The position numbers were made by a program, and so were the translations under genes. Source: Halorarius litoreus (GTDB lineage: Archaea > Halobacteriota > Halobacteria > Halobacteriales > Haloarculaceae). From it: a DNA stretch of 64,000 nt. The DNA is taken from positions 372,001 through 436,000 of the forward strand of contig NZ_CP101454.1 in the NCBI RefSeq assembly GCF_024362405.1. The letters run 5' to 3'. The notes under the pieces are model-generated. The model saw nothing but the letters and a program-made list of their open reading frames with translations. It searched no databases and was not told the DNA's origin. Positions 28,330 to 36,406 of the stretch are shown here, one piece after another. Within the stretch, counting starts at the first letter, position 1; each line of letters starts with the position of its first letter.

Positions 28330-28923
28330 CTATCGGGTGGCGATGAGGACCCCGACCGATTCGGTGATGATTTCGACGTCGGTGAGCGTGAAGCCTGCGC
28401 CTGCGAGGAGATTGGCGACAGTTCCCATCCGTGGCACCGTTTCGTAGTCGCTGGGGGTTCCCGTCGGCCCGAAGCACATCTTGTCAGCAACCACTACACA
28501 GTGTGGTTGTAACCCCGCGAGACCGTCGATGGCCGCGCGTAATTCGTCCTCGCCTCCCTCGTCGTAGGCCATGTACAGAGCATAGCTCGCAACGACCACA
28601 TCGACCGGTTCGTCGACGTTCGGTTCACGGAACGACCCGTGGTCGAACGAGACGTTCTCGATGCCGCGCTCTGTAGCCTTCTCACGGGCGTACTGGAGCC
28701 ACTCGTCGTAGATGTCCCGCCCGATTACGTGCTCACACTTCGACGCAAGTTCGAGTGCGACGATACCGGTACCCGTCCCGATGTCGAGCACAGTATCGTC
28801 GCGGTCGATTGGAGCGTGCGTGAGAAGTGCGGACAGACACCGCTGGTACACCTCGTCTGCCTCGCAGTCCGCATCGTAGTCCATCGCGGTGTAGCCGTGG
28901 TACTCGCGTTCTGTGTCGGCCAT
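28330..28923 (-). CDS. Class I SAM-dependent methyltransferase
   Basis: 197 residues from ATG 28923; CTTATCC about 28 nt upstream supports this start rather than an upstream ATG. The SAM-binding motif I is VLDIGTGTGIVALELASK, then IGRDIYDEWL (motif II) and VDVVVASYALYMAYDEGGE (motif IV region). The substrate is unknown; the sequence looks like a small-molecule methyltransferase. It is slightly richer in A/T than its neighbours and lies beside the hairpin-rich gap. Confidence 0.85.
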   Translation of the reverse strand: MADTEREYHGYTAMDYDADCEADEVYQRCLSALLTHAPIDRDDTVLDIGTGTGIVALELASKCEHVIGRDIYDEWLQYAREKATERGIENVSFDHGSFREPNVDEPVDVVVASYALYMAYDEGGEDELRAAIDGLAGLQPHCVVVADKMCFGPTGTPSDYETVPRMGTVANLLAGAGFTLTDVEIITESVGVLIATR

Positions 28924-29155
28924 CAGTACGGCGACTAGGATGTGCTGAAGGATAAGGGTCTCAAGAATCATCGCTGACACGTCCGACCGACTCGCGCTGT
29001 GAGTTCAGCACGGCTCTCGATGGATGACGGGCCGCTGAGAGATGTTCCTCCTGACGCGTCACCATACACACCGACCGCAATCTGAATGGTTCACACGTAC
29101 GTCCACAGATGGAGTCCACGACCATCCACGTGACAGCGAGACTGGCTCCCCCGCG

Positions 29156-29163
29156 TTTTTATC
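29156..29163 (+). promoter_or_regulatory. TATA box of the ribose-1,5-bisphosphate isomerase gene
   Basis: TTTTTATC centred about 26 nt before the ATG at 29185, implying a leaderless transcript. The identical octamer precedes the PfkB kinase gene at 31451-31458. Confidence 0.6.
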
Positions 29164-29184
29164 CTCACCTGGCCAAGAGTTCGC

Positions 29185-30126
29185 ATGGTCCACCCGGACG
29201 TCGAGGAGACCGCCACAGCCATCGCGGAGATGGAGATTCGGGGGGCGGCGACCATCGCCGACGCGGCGGCTGCGGCGCTCGCGATCCACGCCCGCGAAGC
29301 CGAGGCCGACTCCCCCGAGGCGTTCCGCGCGTCGATGCGCGAGGCCGCCCGCGCTCTCTACGACACTCGCCCGACTGCGGTCTCGCTGCCGAACGCGCTC
29401 CGCTACGTCCTCTACGGGATGGAGGGCACCACGGTCGAGGCGCTCCGCGGGTCGGTCACGGCGCGTGCCGACCGATTCCGCCGTGAGCTCGACCAGGCGC
29501 AGTCGAAACTGGGGCGCGTCGGCGCGGGGCGCATCCGCGACGGCGACGTGGTGATGACCCACTGCCACTCGACGGACGCGATGGCCTGCATCAGAGCTGC
29601 CATCGAGCAGGGCAAGCACGTCGAGGCCATCGTGAAGGAGACGCGACCCCGACAGCAGGGGCACATCACCGCCCGCGAGCTCCGCGAGCTCGGCGTGCCC
29701 GTCACGCTCATCGTCGACAACGCGGCGCACCGCTACCTGAACGACGTCGACCACGTGCTTGTGGGTGCCGACTCCATCGCCGCCGACGGGAGCGTCATCA
29801 ACAAGATCGGCACCTCGGGGCTCGCCGTCTCCGCGCGGGACCGCGGGACGCCCATCATGGTCGCCGCCCAGACCATCAAACTCCACCCCGACACGCTCAC
29901 TGGGCAGGCCGTCGAGATAGAGATGCGCGCCGAGAGCGAGGTCATCGACGCAGAAACGCGCGAGGAGATCGGCGACATCGAGGTCAGAAACCCGGCGTTC
30001 GACGTGACCCCGCCGCGACACATCGACGCCATCGTCACCGAACAGGGGCAGTTCCCACCTGAGAGCATCGTCACGCTGATGCGCGAACTGTACGGCGAGA
30101 GCGTCGACCAGCCGTGGGCGGAGTGA
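29185..30126 (+). CDS. Ribose-1,5-bisphosphate isomerase (eIF2B-like family)
   Basis: 313 residues. It converts ribose-1,5-bisphosphate to ribulose-1,5-bisphosphate in archaeal nucleotide degradation. Signatures of this branch of the eIF2B/MtnA superfamily: the catalytic Cys region VMTHCHSTDAMACI, VKETRPRQQGHITARELRELGVP, VDNAAHRY, the catalytic Asp region VLVGADSIAADGSVINKIGTSG, and PAFDVTPPRHIDAIVTEQG. An alternative reading as an eIF2B-like regulatory subunit is less likely because of these motifs. A PfkB kinase and a nucleoside phosphorylase lie within 5 kb. Confidence 0.9.
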   Translation: MVHPDVEETATAIAEMEIRGAATIADAAAAALAIHAREAEADSPEAFRASMREAARALYDTRPTAVSLPNALRYVLYGMEGTTVEALRGSVTARADRFRRELDQAQSKLGRVGAGRIRDGDVVMTHCHSTDAMACIRAAIEQGKHVEAIVKETRPRQQGHITARELRELGVPVTLIVDNAAHRYLNDVDHVLVGADSIAADGSVINKIGTSGLAVSARDRGTPIMVAAQTIKLHPDTLTGQAVEIEMRAESEVIDAETREEIGDIEVRNPAFDVTPPRHIDAIVTEQGQFPPESIVTLMRELYGESVDQPWAE

Positions 30127-30133
30127 CGTAAGC

Positions 30134-30523
30134 TCAAGCGACGAGCGTCGCGCCGGCGTAGACGACGGCCGTCGCGACCGCGCCGACGCCGAGACCGACG
30201 AGGAACAGTCGGAACCCGTACCGCCGGTCGCTCGGCTGTGCGTCGTCGGGTACTGTCCCGCGCTGGCCGTCGAAACTGAACCGCCCGGAGAGCGCGAGCC
30301 CCGCACAGAACGCCCGTCGAGCCTGCAGCAGCCACTCGGTACCGAGCGACAGCGGCACGACGAGCCCGACGAGCAGGAACGTCGGCGTGTCGGAGACGAG
30401 GACGACCGCCGCGTACACGAGCGCGACGAGGTACGCGGCGGCCGCCAGCCGGTAGCGGTGGCGGCGCTCGCTGCCGCCGATGTTGCACACCCCGGGACGG
30501 TACTCGGGAGGTGTCGTTGCCAC
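30134..30523 (-). CDS. Small membrane protein with GVCNIG N-terminus
   Basis: 129 residues from GTG 30523. The frame extends to an ATG at 30574, but a TATA (CCTATACATTTC, 30541-30552) fits a leaderless start at the GTG. The N-terminus ATTPPEYRPGVCNIGGSERRHRYRL looks like a conserved haloarchaeal family, then come four hydrophobic segments (about 30-48, 50-65, 68-85, 108-128). No function is known to me. Divergent from the DUF63 gene. Confidence 0.7.
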   Translation of the reverse strand: MATTPPEYRPGVCNIGGSERRHRYRLAAAAYLVALVYAAVVLVSDTPTFLLVGLVVPLSLGTEWLLQARRAFCAGLALSGRFSFDGQRGTVPDDAQPSDRRYGFRLFLVGLGVGAVATAVVYAGATLVA

Positions 30524-30614
30524 ACAGTCGGTTGGGTCTGGAAATGTATAGGCCGCTCGGCGACGGCACGCCACGACCGCAATGCTTTCAGCCGTTCCGT
30601 TACCCCACGGAGGT

Positions 30615-31433
30615 ATGCCACTGCTCCCGTCGGGGTTCGCGCTGCCGCCGCTGCCGTATCTGCTCGCGGTGGTGGTCGGGACCCTCGGCGTCGCCGGGCT
30701 GCTCTACCGGCGCGGCCCGCGCGTCACCCCACGGGTGGTCGCGGCGTTCGCCCCGTGGATGGTCGCCGGCGCGACCGGCTACGCGCTGTTCCAGGTCGGC
30801 GCCGTCCCCGCCCCCATCGAACCGCTGTTCGGCAACCCGATCGTCTACGCGACCACCTTCGTGCTCGCGGGGCTCGTCTGGCTCGCGGCGCTGGGTCAAC
30901 CCGCCGACCGCTGGGACCTCCCGTCGGTGCCCGGCACGCTCGCTGCGACCGGCGGCCTCGTCGCCGGCGCACTGCTCGCGTACGCGGCCGTCGTCGGCCT
31001 CACGGGCGACGGGCTCTCGCTGTTCTGGCCGGGCGTCGGCCTCGTCGTCACCGTACTGCTCGCCGGGGTGACGTGGGTCGTCCTCCGCGACCGGTTCGAC
31101 GCCGGCGTCACCGGCACGCTCGGGCTGCTCGTGGTGTTCGGCCACGTCCTCGACGGCGTCTCGACCGCCGTCGGCACCCACCTCGGGTTCGGCGAACAGA
31201 CCCCGCTGTCGAACGTCGTCATCGAGTTCGGTGCCGACCTCCCGCCTGCCGCCTTCCTCGGCGAAGCGTGGCTGTTCGTCCTCGTGAAGCTCCTGCTCGC
31301 GGCGGTCGTCGTCTCCCTGTTCGTCGACTACGTCCGCGAGGCACCCGGAGAGGGGTCGCTCCTGCTGGGCGTCGTCGCCGCCGTCGGCCTCGGGCCGGGC
31401 GCGCACAACCTCGTGCTGTTCGCGCTCGCCTGA
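30615..31433 (+). CDS. DUF63 family membrane protein
   Basis: 272 residues from ATG 30615, with about eight hydrophobic segments. The conserved DUF63 feature is the glycosylase-like pattern GHVLDGVSTAVGTHLGFGEQTPLSN in the second half, with FAPWMVAGATGYALFQVGA in the first. DUF63 proteins are found across Euryarchaeota and their function is not established. The gene ends 48 bp before the PfkB kinase, which has its own TATA. Confidence 0.88.
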   Translation: MPLLPSGFALPPLPYLLAVVVGTLGVAGLLYRRGPRVTPRVVAAFAPWMVAGATGYALFQVGAVPAPIEPLFGNPIVYATTFVLAGLVWLAALGQPADRWDLPSVPGTLAATGGLVAGALLAYAAVVGLTGDGLSLFWPGVGLVVTVLLAGVTWVVLRDRFDAGVTGTLGLLVVFGHVLDGVSTAVGTHLGFGEQTPLSNVVIEFGADLPPAAFLGEAWLFVLVKLLLAAVVVSLFVDYVREAPGEGSLLLGVVAAVGLGPGAHNLVLFALA

Positions 31434-31450
31434 TCCCCGCGACGGGTGCC

Positions 31451-31458
31451 TTTTTATC
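31451..31458 (+). promoter_or_regulatory. TATA box of the PfkB kinase gene
   Basis: TTTTTATC centred about 27 nt before the ATG at 31482 indicates leaderless transcription independent of the DUF63 gene upstream. Confidence 0.6.
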
Positions 31459-31481
31459 GCGCGGCGTCGCACTCGGAAGGG

Positions 31482-32351
31482 ATGCCTCGCGTGCTGTGTG
31501 CCGGCCACGTCAACTGGGACGTGACGCTCCGCGTCGACCGCCTCCCGACCCCGGACGGTGAGTCGGCAGTCCGGGCGACACGGCAGGGCGGCGGCGGGAG
31601 CGCCGGGAACGTCGCGGTCGGGCTCGTCGGCCTGAACTGCAAGGCCGCGCTGCTCGGGAGCGTCGGCGACGACGAACACGGGCAGTTCGCACGCCGTGAC
31701 CTCGACCGCTCCGGGGTCGACCTCTCGGGCGTCGTCACCACGGAGGGCGTCACGACGACGAAGTACCTGCTCGTCGACGACGAGGGGCGGGTGGCCGTCC
31801 TCGGTGCCCCGGGCGTCAACGAGGCGCTCGGCCCCGACGACATCGACCCCGACGTGGTCGACGGCGCGGACCACGTCCACCTCACCTCCCAGCGGCCCGA
31901 CACCGCCGCCCGCATCGCCGAAGTCGCGAGCGACGCCGGCATCCCGGTGTCCGCCGACCCCGGCCGCCGGCTCACCGACCGCGATTTCGGCCCCGTCATC
32001 GAACACGCGGACCTCCTGCTGCTCAACCGGGTCGAGGCCGAGGCGCTCGGCGACCTCCCCGACGACCGCGAGGTCGTCACGAAACTCGGCGCGTCCGGCT
32101 CGCGACTCCGAACGCCGGAGGCGACGTACAGCCACCCGGGGTTCGACCTGCCGGCCGTCGACACGACGGGCGCAGGCGACGCTTTCGCCGCAGGGTTCAT
32201 CGCCGCCCGCTTGCAGGGCGCTGACCCCGAGCGGATGCTAGCGGTGGCGAACGCCTGCGGCGCGCTCGGGGCGGCGACCGAGGGTCCGAAGACCGACCTC
32301 TCGTGGGAGCGCGTCGAGGCCGTCCTCGCCGGCGAACGCCCCGGGTTTTAG
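31482..32351 (+). CDS. PfkB family sugar/nucleoside kinase
   Basis: 289 residues from ATG 31482. N-terminal signature AGHVNWDVTLRVDRLP, the GG motif QGGGGSAGNVAVGLVGL, and the C-terminal catalytic motif VDTTGAGDAFAAGF with the base Asp. PfkB kinases phosphorylate ribose, fructose, nucleosides or ribose-1-phosphate. Nearby ribose-1,5-bisphosphate isomerase and nucleoside phosphorylase make ribose-1-phosphate kinase an attractive guess; sequence alone cannot decide. It ends 24 bp before the next gene. Confidence 0.88.
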   Translation: MPRVLCAGHVNWDVTLRVDRLPTPDGESAVRATRQGGGGSAGNVAVGLVGLNCKAALLGSVGDDEHGQFARRDLDRSGVDLSGVVTTEGVTTTKYLLVDDEGRVAVLGAPGVNEALGPDDIDPDVVDGADHVHLTSQRPDTAARIAEVASDAGIPVSADPGRRLTDRDFGPVIEHADLLLLNRVEAEALGDLPDDREVVTKLGASGSRLRTPEATYSHPGFDLPAVDTTGAGDAFAAGFIAARLQGADPERMLAVANACGALGAATEGPKTDLSWERVEAVLAGERPGF

Positions 32352-32375
32352 TCGTCGCCCCCGTAGGGCCGCCAA

Positions 32376-32882
32376 ATGGACCCCTTCGTGTTGCACATCA
32401 ACGACGTGCCCACGACCACCGGCCGGGTGGCCATCGGCGCGGTCGCCGGCCTCCTCGCGACGGTCATCATGAACATCCCGATGCAGCGGCGCCCGGAGGG
32501 CTCGACCCCCCCGTTCATCGCCGCGGGGGCGCTCACCGGGCAGCCGCTCGACGAAGTCGACCCGAAACTGGCCTCAGGCGTTCACTACTCCGCGGGCATC
32601 CTCGGCGGCGTGCTGTTCACGCTGCTCGCCATCGGCTTCGAGTCGGTCCTGCCGTTCACCGCGGCGCTCACGGGCGTCGGCCTCCGGCTCGTCCCGCACT
32701 TCCTCGCGACGCTCGTCACGTACGGGTTCCTCGTCGCGTTCTTCGCGTACCTCGTCTTCCCGCAGTTCGGGAAGAGCGCGAACCAGCGCGGCGAGCAGGT
32801 CCGAACCGACTGGGTCATCTCGGCGAGCGTCTACGTCGTCGCGCTCGCCCTGTGGATTCCGCTACTCATCGCGAGTCTCTGA
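32376..32882 (+). CDS. Haloarchaeal membrane protein of unknown function
   Basis: 168 residues with four or five hydrophobic segments (about 17-35, 70-90, 92-108, 112-130, 145-167). The polar loop GSTPPFIAAGALTGQPLDEVDPKLASGVHYSAG between the first two is rich in G/P and may be a re-entrant or extracellular loop. No known motif. It is 24 bp downstream of the PfkB kinase and overlaps the 3' end of the convergent DUF7509-like gene by 21 bp. Confidence 0.72.
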   Translation: MDPFVLHINDVPTTTGRVAIGAVAGLLATVIMNIPMQRRPEGSTPPFIAAGALTGQPLDEVDPKLASGVHYSAGILGGVLFTLLAIGFESVLPFTAALTGVGLRLVPHFLATLVTYGFLVAFFAYLVFPQFGKSANQRGEQVRTDWVISASVYVVALALWIPLLIASL

Positions 32883-33395
32883 CCCCGGTGGGAACGGGAG
32901 TTCGCCGGTCGTCTCGCGCCGCATCACGTCCCTGACGAACAAGCGCACCTCGTCGCGCAACCCCGCCTCGTCCTCGAACGTCTTGACCACGGCGTCCCAG
33001 CGGTCCGCGACCGAGGCGATCATCGCACTCCTGACGCCCTGCGCGTGACAGAACAGCACGCGCTCGGGAGCGCGCTCCGAGAGGTCTTCGAGGACGGCAC
33101 CCGTCTCGATGCCCACCCCGAGGTTCATCGTCTCGCGCCGGACGACGAACACGACGACGTTGCTCGCGCGGGCGAACTCGATGGTCTGGGTGCCCGCGTC
33201 GAGTTCCTCCAGGGGAATCTCGGGGTCGGTCGCGAGGAAGGCGTTGAACCCCTCCGCGCGGAGCCCGTCACGGGTCCGTTCGAGGAACGTGAACGCCTCG
33301 TCCGCGGGGTCGTGGCTCTTGTACGGCCCCATCACGTAGACGAGAAATCGCCGATAGCGCGTCGGCGAGAGTTCGCGGAGCAGGCGGTCGCGCAT
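32862..33395 (-). CDS. Nucleoside deoxyribosyltransferase-like protein (DUF7509)
   Basis: 177 residues. From memory this is the haloarchaeal family DUF7509. The fold pattern recalls nucleoside 2-deoxyribosyltransferases: strand plus turn FLVYVMGPYKSHD (residues 17-29), helix RTRDGLRAEGFNAFLA, then IEFARASNVVVFVV and NLGVGIETGAVLE, where Glu97 sits where the nucleophile Glu would be. Activity is not established. A TATA (TTTATATAA, 33417-33425) gives a leaderless start. It is divergent from a winged-helix gene and lies in a nucleoside-metabolism neighbourhood. Confidence 0.78.
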   Translation of the reverse strand: MRDRLLRELSPTRYRRFLVYVMGPYKSHDPADEAFTFLERTRDGLRAEGFNAFLATDPEIPLEELDAGTQTIEFARASNVVVFVVRRETMNLGVGIETGAVLEDLSERAPERVLFCHAQGVRSAMIASVADRWDAVVKTFEDEAGLRDEVRLFVRDVMRRETTGELPFPPGSETRDE

Positions 33396-33416
33396 TGGTG
33401 GAGGCTCTCGACGACA

Positions 33417-33425
33417 TTATATAAA
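33417..33425 (-). promoter_or_regulatory. TATA box of the DUF7509 gene in a divergent promoter
   Basis: TTTATATAA on the minus strand, centred 26 nt from the ATG at 33395, is one of the strongest TATA elements in the window. The divergent winged-helix gene uses TTATAG at 33462-33467. A small inverted repeat ACTGT-N6-ACAGT (33470-33485) lies just before that gene. Confidence 0.55.
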
Positions 33426-33497
33426 GGCAGTTGTTTTCAGGGTTTGTTGACTCAAGAAGTGTTATAGGTACTGTCGTGGTACAGTTCGATAGAGGCA

Positions 33498-33869
33498 ATG
33501 GCCCACGCGAAACGCTACGATGCCCCCGACCTCCCGGCGGACAGCGTGCTCACCCTCGAGGAGTACCTCGCGATGCAGCGCGCCGTCGGCCAGGAGACCC
33601 GCTATCGCGCGCTCGCCGAGCTCCTGCGCGAGGGTAAACTGAGCGCCTCGGAGCTGGCAGAGCGACTCGACACGCCCTCCAACCGGCTCCACTACCACCT
33701 CGACGAACTCGAATCCGTGGGGCTCGTCGCCAACCGGAAGCGCCGGGAACGCGGCGCGGATGGGCTCTACTCGTACTACACCGCGACCACGCTCGGCGAG
33801 GCCGTGATGACCCACGGCGTCGCCGAACTCATCCGCGAGGAGCGCGACCTGCTGGAGCGGTATCGGTAA
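33498..33869 (+). CDS. ArsR-like winged-helix regulator
   Basis: 123 residues. The N-terminal 30 residues are polar, then comes a winged helix: VGQETRYRALAELLREGKLSASELAERLDTPSNRLHYHLDELESVGLVANRKRRE, followed by a wing (GLYSYYTATTLGEAVMTHGVAELI). No metal-binding Cys is present. It is divergent from the deoxyribosyltransferase-like gene across a 102-bp promoter region and 37 bp ahead of a nucleoside phosphorylase gene, so control of one or both is plausible. Confidence 0.85.
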   Translation: MAHAKRYDAPDLPADSVLTLEEYLAMQRAVGQETRYRALAELLREGKLSASELAERLDTPSNRLHYHLDELESVGLVANRKRRERGADGLYSYYTATTLGEAVMTHGVAELIREERDLLERYR

Positions 33870-33906
33870 CCGAGGGCGTTTTCACCCGCGCGGTTGGAGG
33901 CTCGAT

Positions 33907-34632
33907 ATGGCCAAACAGCCGCACCTGCTCGTCGAGGAGGGAGACGTACACGACATCGCGCTCATCCCGGGGGACCCCGGTCGGGTCGACCGCATCGCGG
34001 GGCAGTGTGACTCTTCGGAGGTCATCGCCGAGAACCGCGAGTACAAGGTCGTCAACGCCACGTTCGAGGGGCGCGACCTGACCATCTGTTCCACGGGTAT
34101 CGGCTGTCCCTCCGCAGCGATCGCCGTGGAGGAACTCGCTGCGGTGGGCGTCGAGACGTTCATCCGCGTCGGCACCACGGGCGCGCTACAGGAGGGCATC
34201 GAGATCGGTGACATGATCGTCGCCACCGGGGCCGCGAAGAACGAGGGGACGAGCCGCCGGTACGAGGCCGTGGAGTATCCGGCCGTCCCGGATTACGACG
34301 TGCTGTCGGGGCTGGTCGACGCCGCCGAAGCCAACGACGAGGACGTCCACGTCGGGCCCATCGCCTCCGACGACGCGTTCTACGCCGAGACCGACGCCTA
34401 CGTCGAGGACTGGGAGGCCGCTGGCCTCCTCTCCGTCGAGATGGAGGCCGCCGCAGTCTTCTCCATCACGCGCCGGAAGGGACTGCGCGCGGGCGCCATC
34501 TGTACCGTCGACGGCAACCTCGTGGAGGGCACCCAGAAGGGCGAGACCGAGGACGACGAGCTCCCGGAGAAGGCGAAGAACAACGTCGAGCGCGCCATCC
34601 GAATCGCGCTGACCGCGACGACCGAGCTGTAG
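33907..34632 (+). CDS. Nucleoside phosphorylase (PNP/UDP family)
   Basis: 241 residues. It splits nucleosides with phosphate to free base plus ribose-1-phosphate. Signatures: IALIPGDPGRVDRIA (phosphate loop), ICSTGIGCPSAAIAVEELA, RVGTTGALQEGI, and the base/ribose site SVEMEAAAVFSI. The layout is closest to uridine phosphorylase-like members; haloarchaeal relatives can act on purine nucleosides, so the base is left open. TTTTCAC at about 33881-33887 fits leaderless transcription from the ATG at 33907. Confidence 0.92.
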   Translation: MAKQPHLLVEEGDVHDIALIPGDPGRVDRIAGQCDSSEVIAENREYKVVNATFEGRDLTICSTGIGCPSAAIAVEELAAVGVETFIRVGTTGALQEGIEIGDMIVATGAAKNEGTSRRYEAVEYPAVPDYDVLSGLVDAAEANDEDVHVGPIASDDAFYAETDAYVEDWEAAGLLSVEMEAAAVFSITRRKGLRAGAICTVDGNLVEGTQKGETEDDELPEKAKNNVERAIRIALTATTEL

Positions 34633-34673
34633 GAGAGAAACCCATTTGGCGAGGGGTTTCGTAGCCGGGGCGC

Positions 34674-36251
34674 ATGGACGGTCCTCGCGAGCGCGTGCGG
34701 ACGGTGTTGTTGCGGCTCCGACGGCTCGAACGCCGTGAGGTCCGCGAGTTCCGTGCGTGGCTGGAGACCACCCGGAACCTCGTCCATCTCACCGTCCTCC
34801 TGCTCGTTCCACTCCTCATCGCGCTCGTGACTGCCATCTCTAACGCCGAGAGCTTCCTCCCGTTCGTGCTGTTCCCGCCGCTCGCGTCGGGGACGTTCAC
34901 CCTCTTTTCCGAGCCGGAGGGGCAGTACGCCTCCCCCCTGAGGTTCGTCGGGGGGCTCACCGCCGGGGCAGTCTGTGGCTCGCTCGCGGTGGCGGCCGCG
35001 CTGTTCACCGGCGCAATCGACCCTTCGGCCGTCGGTACGTTACGGGGCATCTCACCGGTGGCCGCCGCCCTCGCCGTCTTCCTCACCGGTGGCGTGACGT
35101 GGGCGTTCGACGTCGAGGAGCCGTCGGCGTTCTCGACCGCGCTGCTCGCGCTCATCGCCCCCGCGTTCACGCCCGGCGACCCCATCGTCGAGGTGCTCGG
35201 GCTGTTCGTCGCGAGCGTGTTCGCCGCCGCCAGCCTCGTCGCGAGCGTGTTCTACGTCTGGCGCGAGCGGTTCTACGAGCGCCGCGCGGAGTTCCTCTAC
35301 CAGTCGACGAAGGGCGACGACCACGTCCTCGTCCCCATCCGCGGCGACGACCCCCGCTCCACGGTGATGCTCGGCGCACGGCTCGCCGCGGCGCACGACG
35401 CTGGAAAGGTGGTGCTCCTCGACGTGGTCGAAGACGAAGACGTCGCGGCCGCCCGCCGCGACATCCTCCACGCGGACGAGCCGGCCGCGGAGACGATGGC
35501 CGAGGACGCCAGGCCGGCCGACCCGGCCCGACCCGTCGCCCCCGAGACCGACGAGGACACCACCGAGACGGCCGACACCTCCGACGAAGCGCTCGACGAG
35601 CAGGCCGAGGAGCGCGCCGCGGCGACGGTCGCGACCGAGCTCGAAGCGATGGCCGGCCGCGTCGAGACGAAGGTCGGCGTCCCCTGTCAGGTGGCGGTGG
35701 CCGTCGAGTCGGCCACCCGTGCCCAGACGGTGCTGACCGCCGCCCACGAGGCGAACTGCGACCTCATCGTCACGCCGTACGAGGAGCGCCACGGCGCGCT
35801 CTCGCCGTTCGTCCGGGACCTGTTCCGCAGCGACACCGACGTGCTCGTCCACCGTCCCGGCGGCGAACAGACCCGGACCCGCTGGCGGGACGTCCTGGTT
35901 CCCGTCCGGCGTGCCAGCGACGCCGCCCACACGATGGTCGACTTCGGAACCCGGCTGTCGGGCGGTGTCGGTCGGGTCGCCGTCTGCACCTGCATCGGCC
36001 CCCGCGACGACCGCCGCCGTGCCGAGTCGATGCTGTCGGACCTCGTCGAGACGTTCCACGGCTCGCTCGAAACGCGAGTGGCCAGACAGCCCATCGAGAA
36101 GTTCCTCGCGCGCAACGCCCCGCAGTTCGACCTCGTCATCATCGGCGCGTCCACCGAGCGCTCGAAGGCCTCGCGCTTCATCTCCCCGCCGACGTTCGAA
36201 CGCATCCAGGAACTGGAGTGTGACGTGGCGGTCCTCGACCGGAACTACTAG
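34674..36251 (+). CDS. HPP-domain membrane protein fused to two Usp domains
   Basis: 525 residues. Residues about 30-205 form an HPP-type membrane domain with five to six helices and the typical phrase VLFPPLASGTFTLFSEPEGQYASPLRFVGG. Residues about 215-400 are a Usp domain (DDHVLVPIRGDDPRS) interrupted by an acidic D/E/A/T insert (about 275-320). A second Usp domain follows (WRDVLVPVRRASDAA, LVIIGASTERSKAS). HPP domains are linked to nitrite transport in plants and cyanobacteria; the Usp pair suggests cytosolic nucleotide-dependent control. Confidence 0.85.
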   Translation: MDGPRERVRTVLLRLRRLERREVREFRAWLETTRNLVHLTVLLLVPLLIALVTAISNAESFLPFVLFPPLASGTFTLFSEPEGQYASPLRFVGGLTAGAVCGSLAVAAALFTGAIDPSAVGTLRGISPVAAALAVFLTGGVTWAFDVEEPSAFSTALLALIAPAFTPGDPIVEVLGLFVASVFAAASLVASVFYVWRERFYERRAEFLYQSTKGDDHVLVPIRGDDPRSTVMLGARLAAAHDAGKVVLLDVVEDEDVAAARRDILHADEPAAETMAEDARPADPARPVAPETDEDTTETADTSDEALDEQAEERAAATVATELEAMAGRVETKVGVPCQVAVAVESATRAQTVLTAAHEANCDLIVTPYEERHGALSPFVRDLFRSDTDVLVHRPGGEQTRTRWRDVLVPVRRASDAAHTMVDFGTRLSGGVGRVAVCTCIGPRDDRRRAESMLSDLVETFHGSLETRVARQPIEKFLARNAPQFDLVIIGASTERSKASRFISPPTFERIQELECDVAVLDRNY

Positions 36252-36344
36252 CGCCCGTTTTCCGCGAGCGGCCAGGGCTCGCTCGGCTCCGTCGGTCGGA
36301 GCACCGACACTGCACCCCGTGTGAACTCGACACAGTATCCCGCT

Positions 36345-36359
36345 CGGTGGGACCCACCG
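36345..36359. promoter_or_regulatory. 15-bp palindrome upstream of the DUF998 gene
   Basis: CGGTGGG and CCCACCG flank a single A: a perfect palindrome. It lies directly upstream of the TATA-like CATATCGG (about 36368-36375) that would serve the gene at 36407. Confidence 0.4.
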
Positions 36360-36406
36360 TTGGACCCCATATCGGCTCGCCGCCATTCTACGACTGGGTG
36401 AAAACC

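Noticed and set aside
29185-30126. Translation initiation factor eIF2B subunit
   Set aside because: Residues around HCHSTDAM and GADSIAADGSVINKIGTSG match ribose-1,5-bisphosphate isomerase, and pentose-phosphate genes are nearby.
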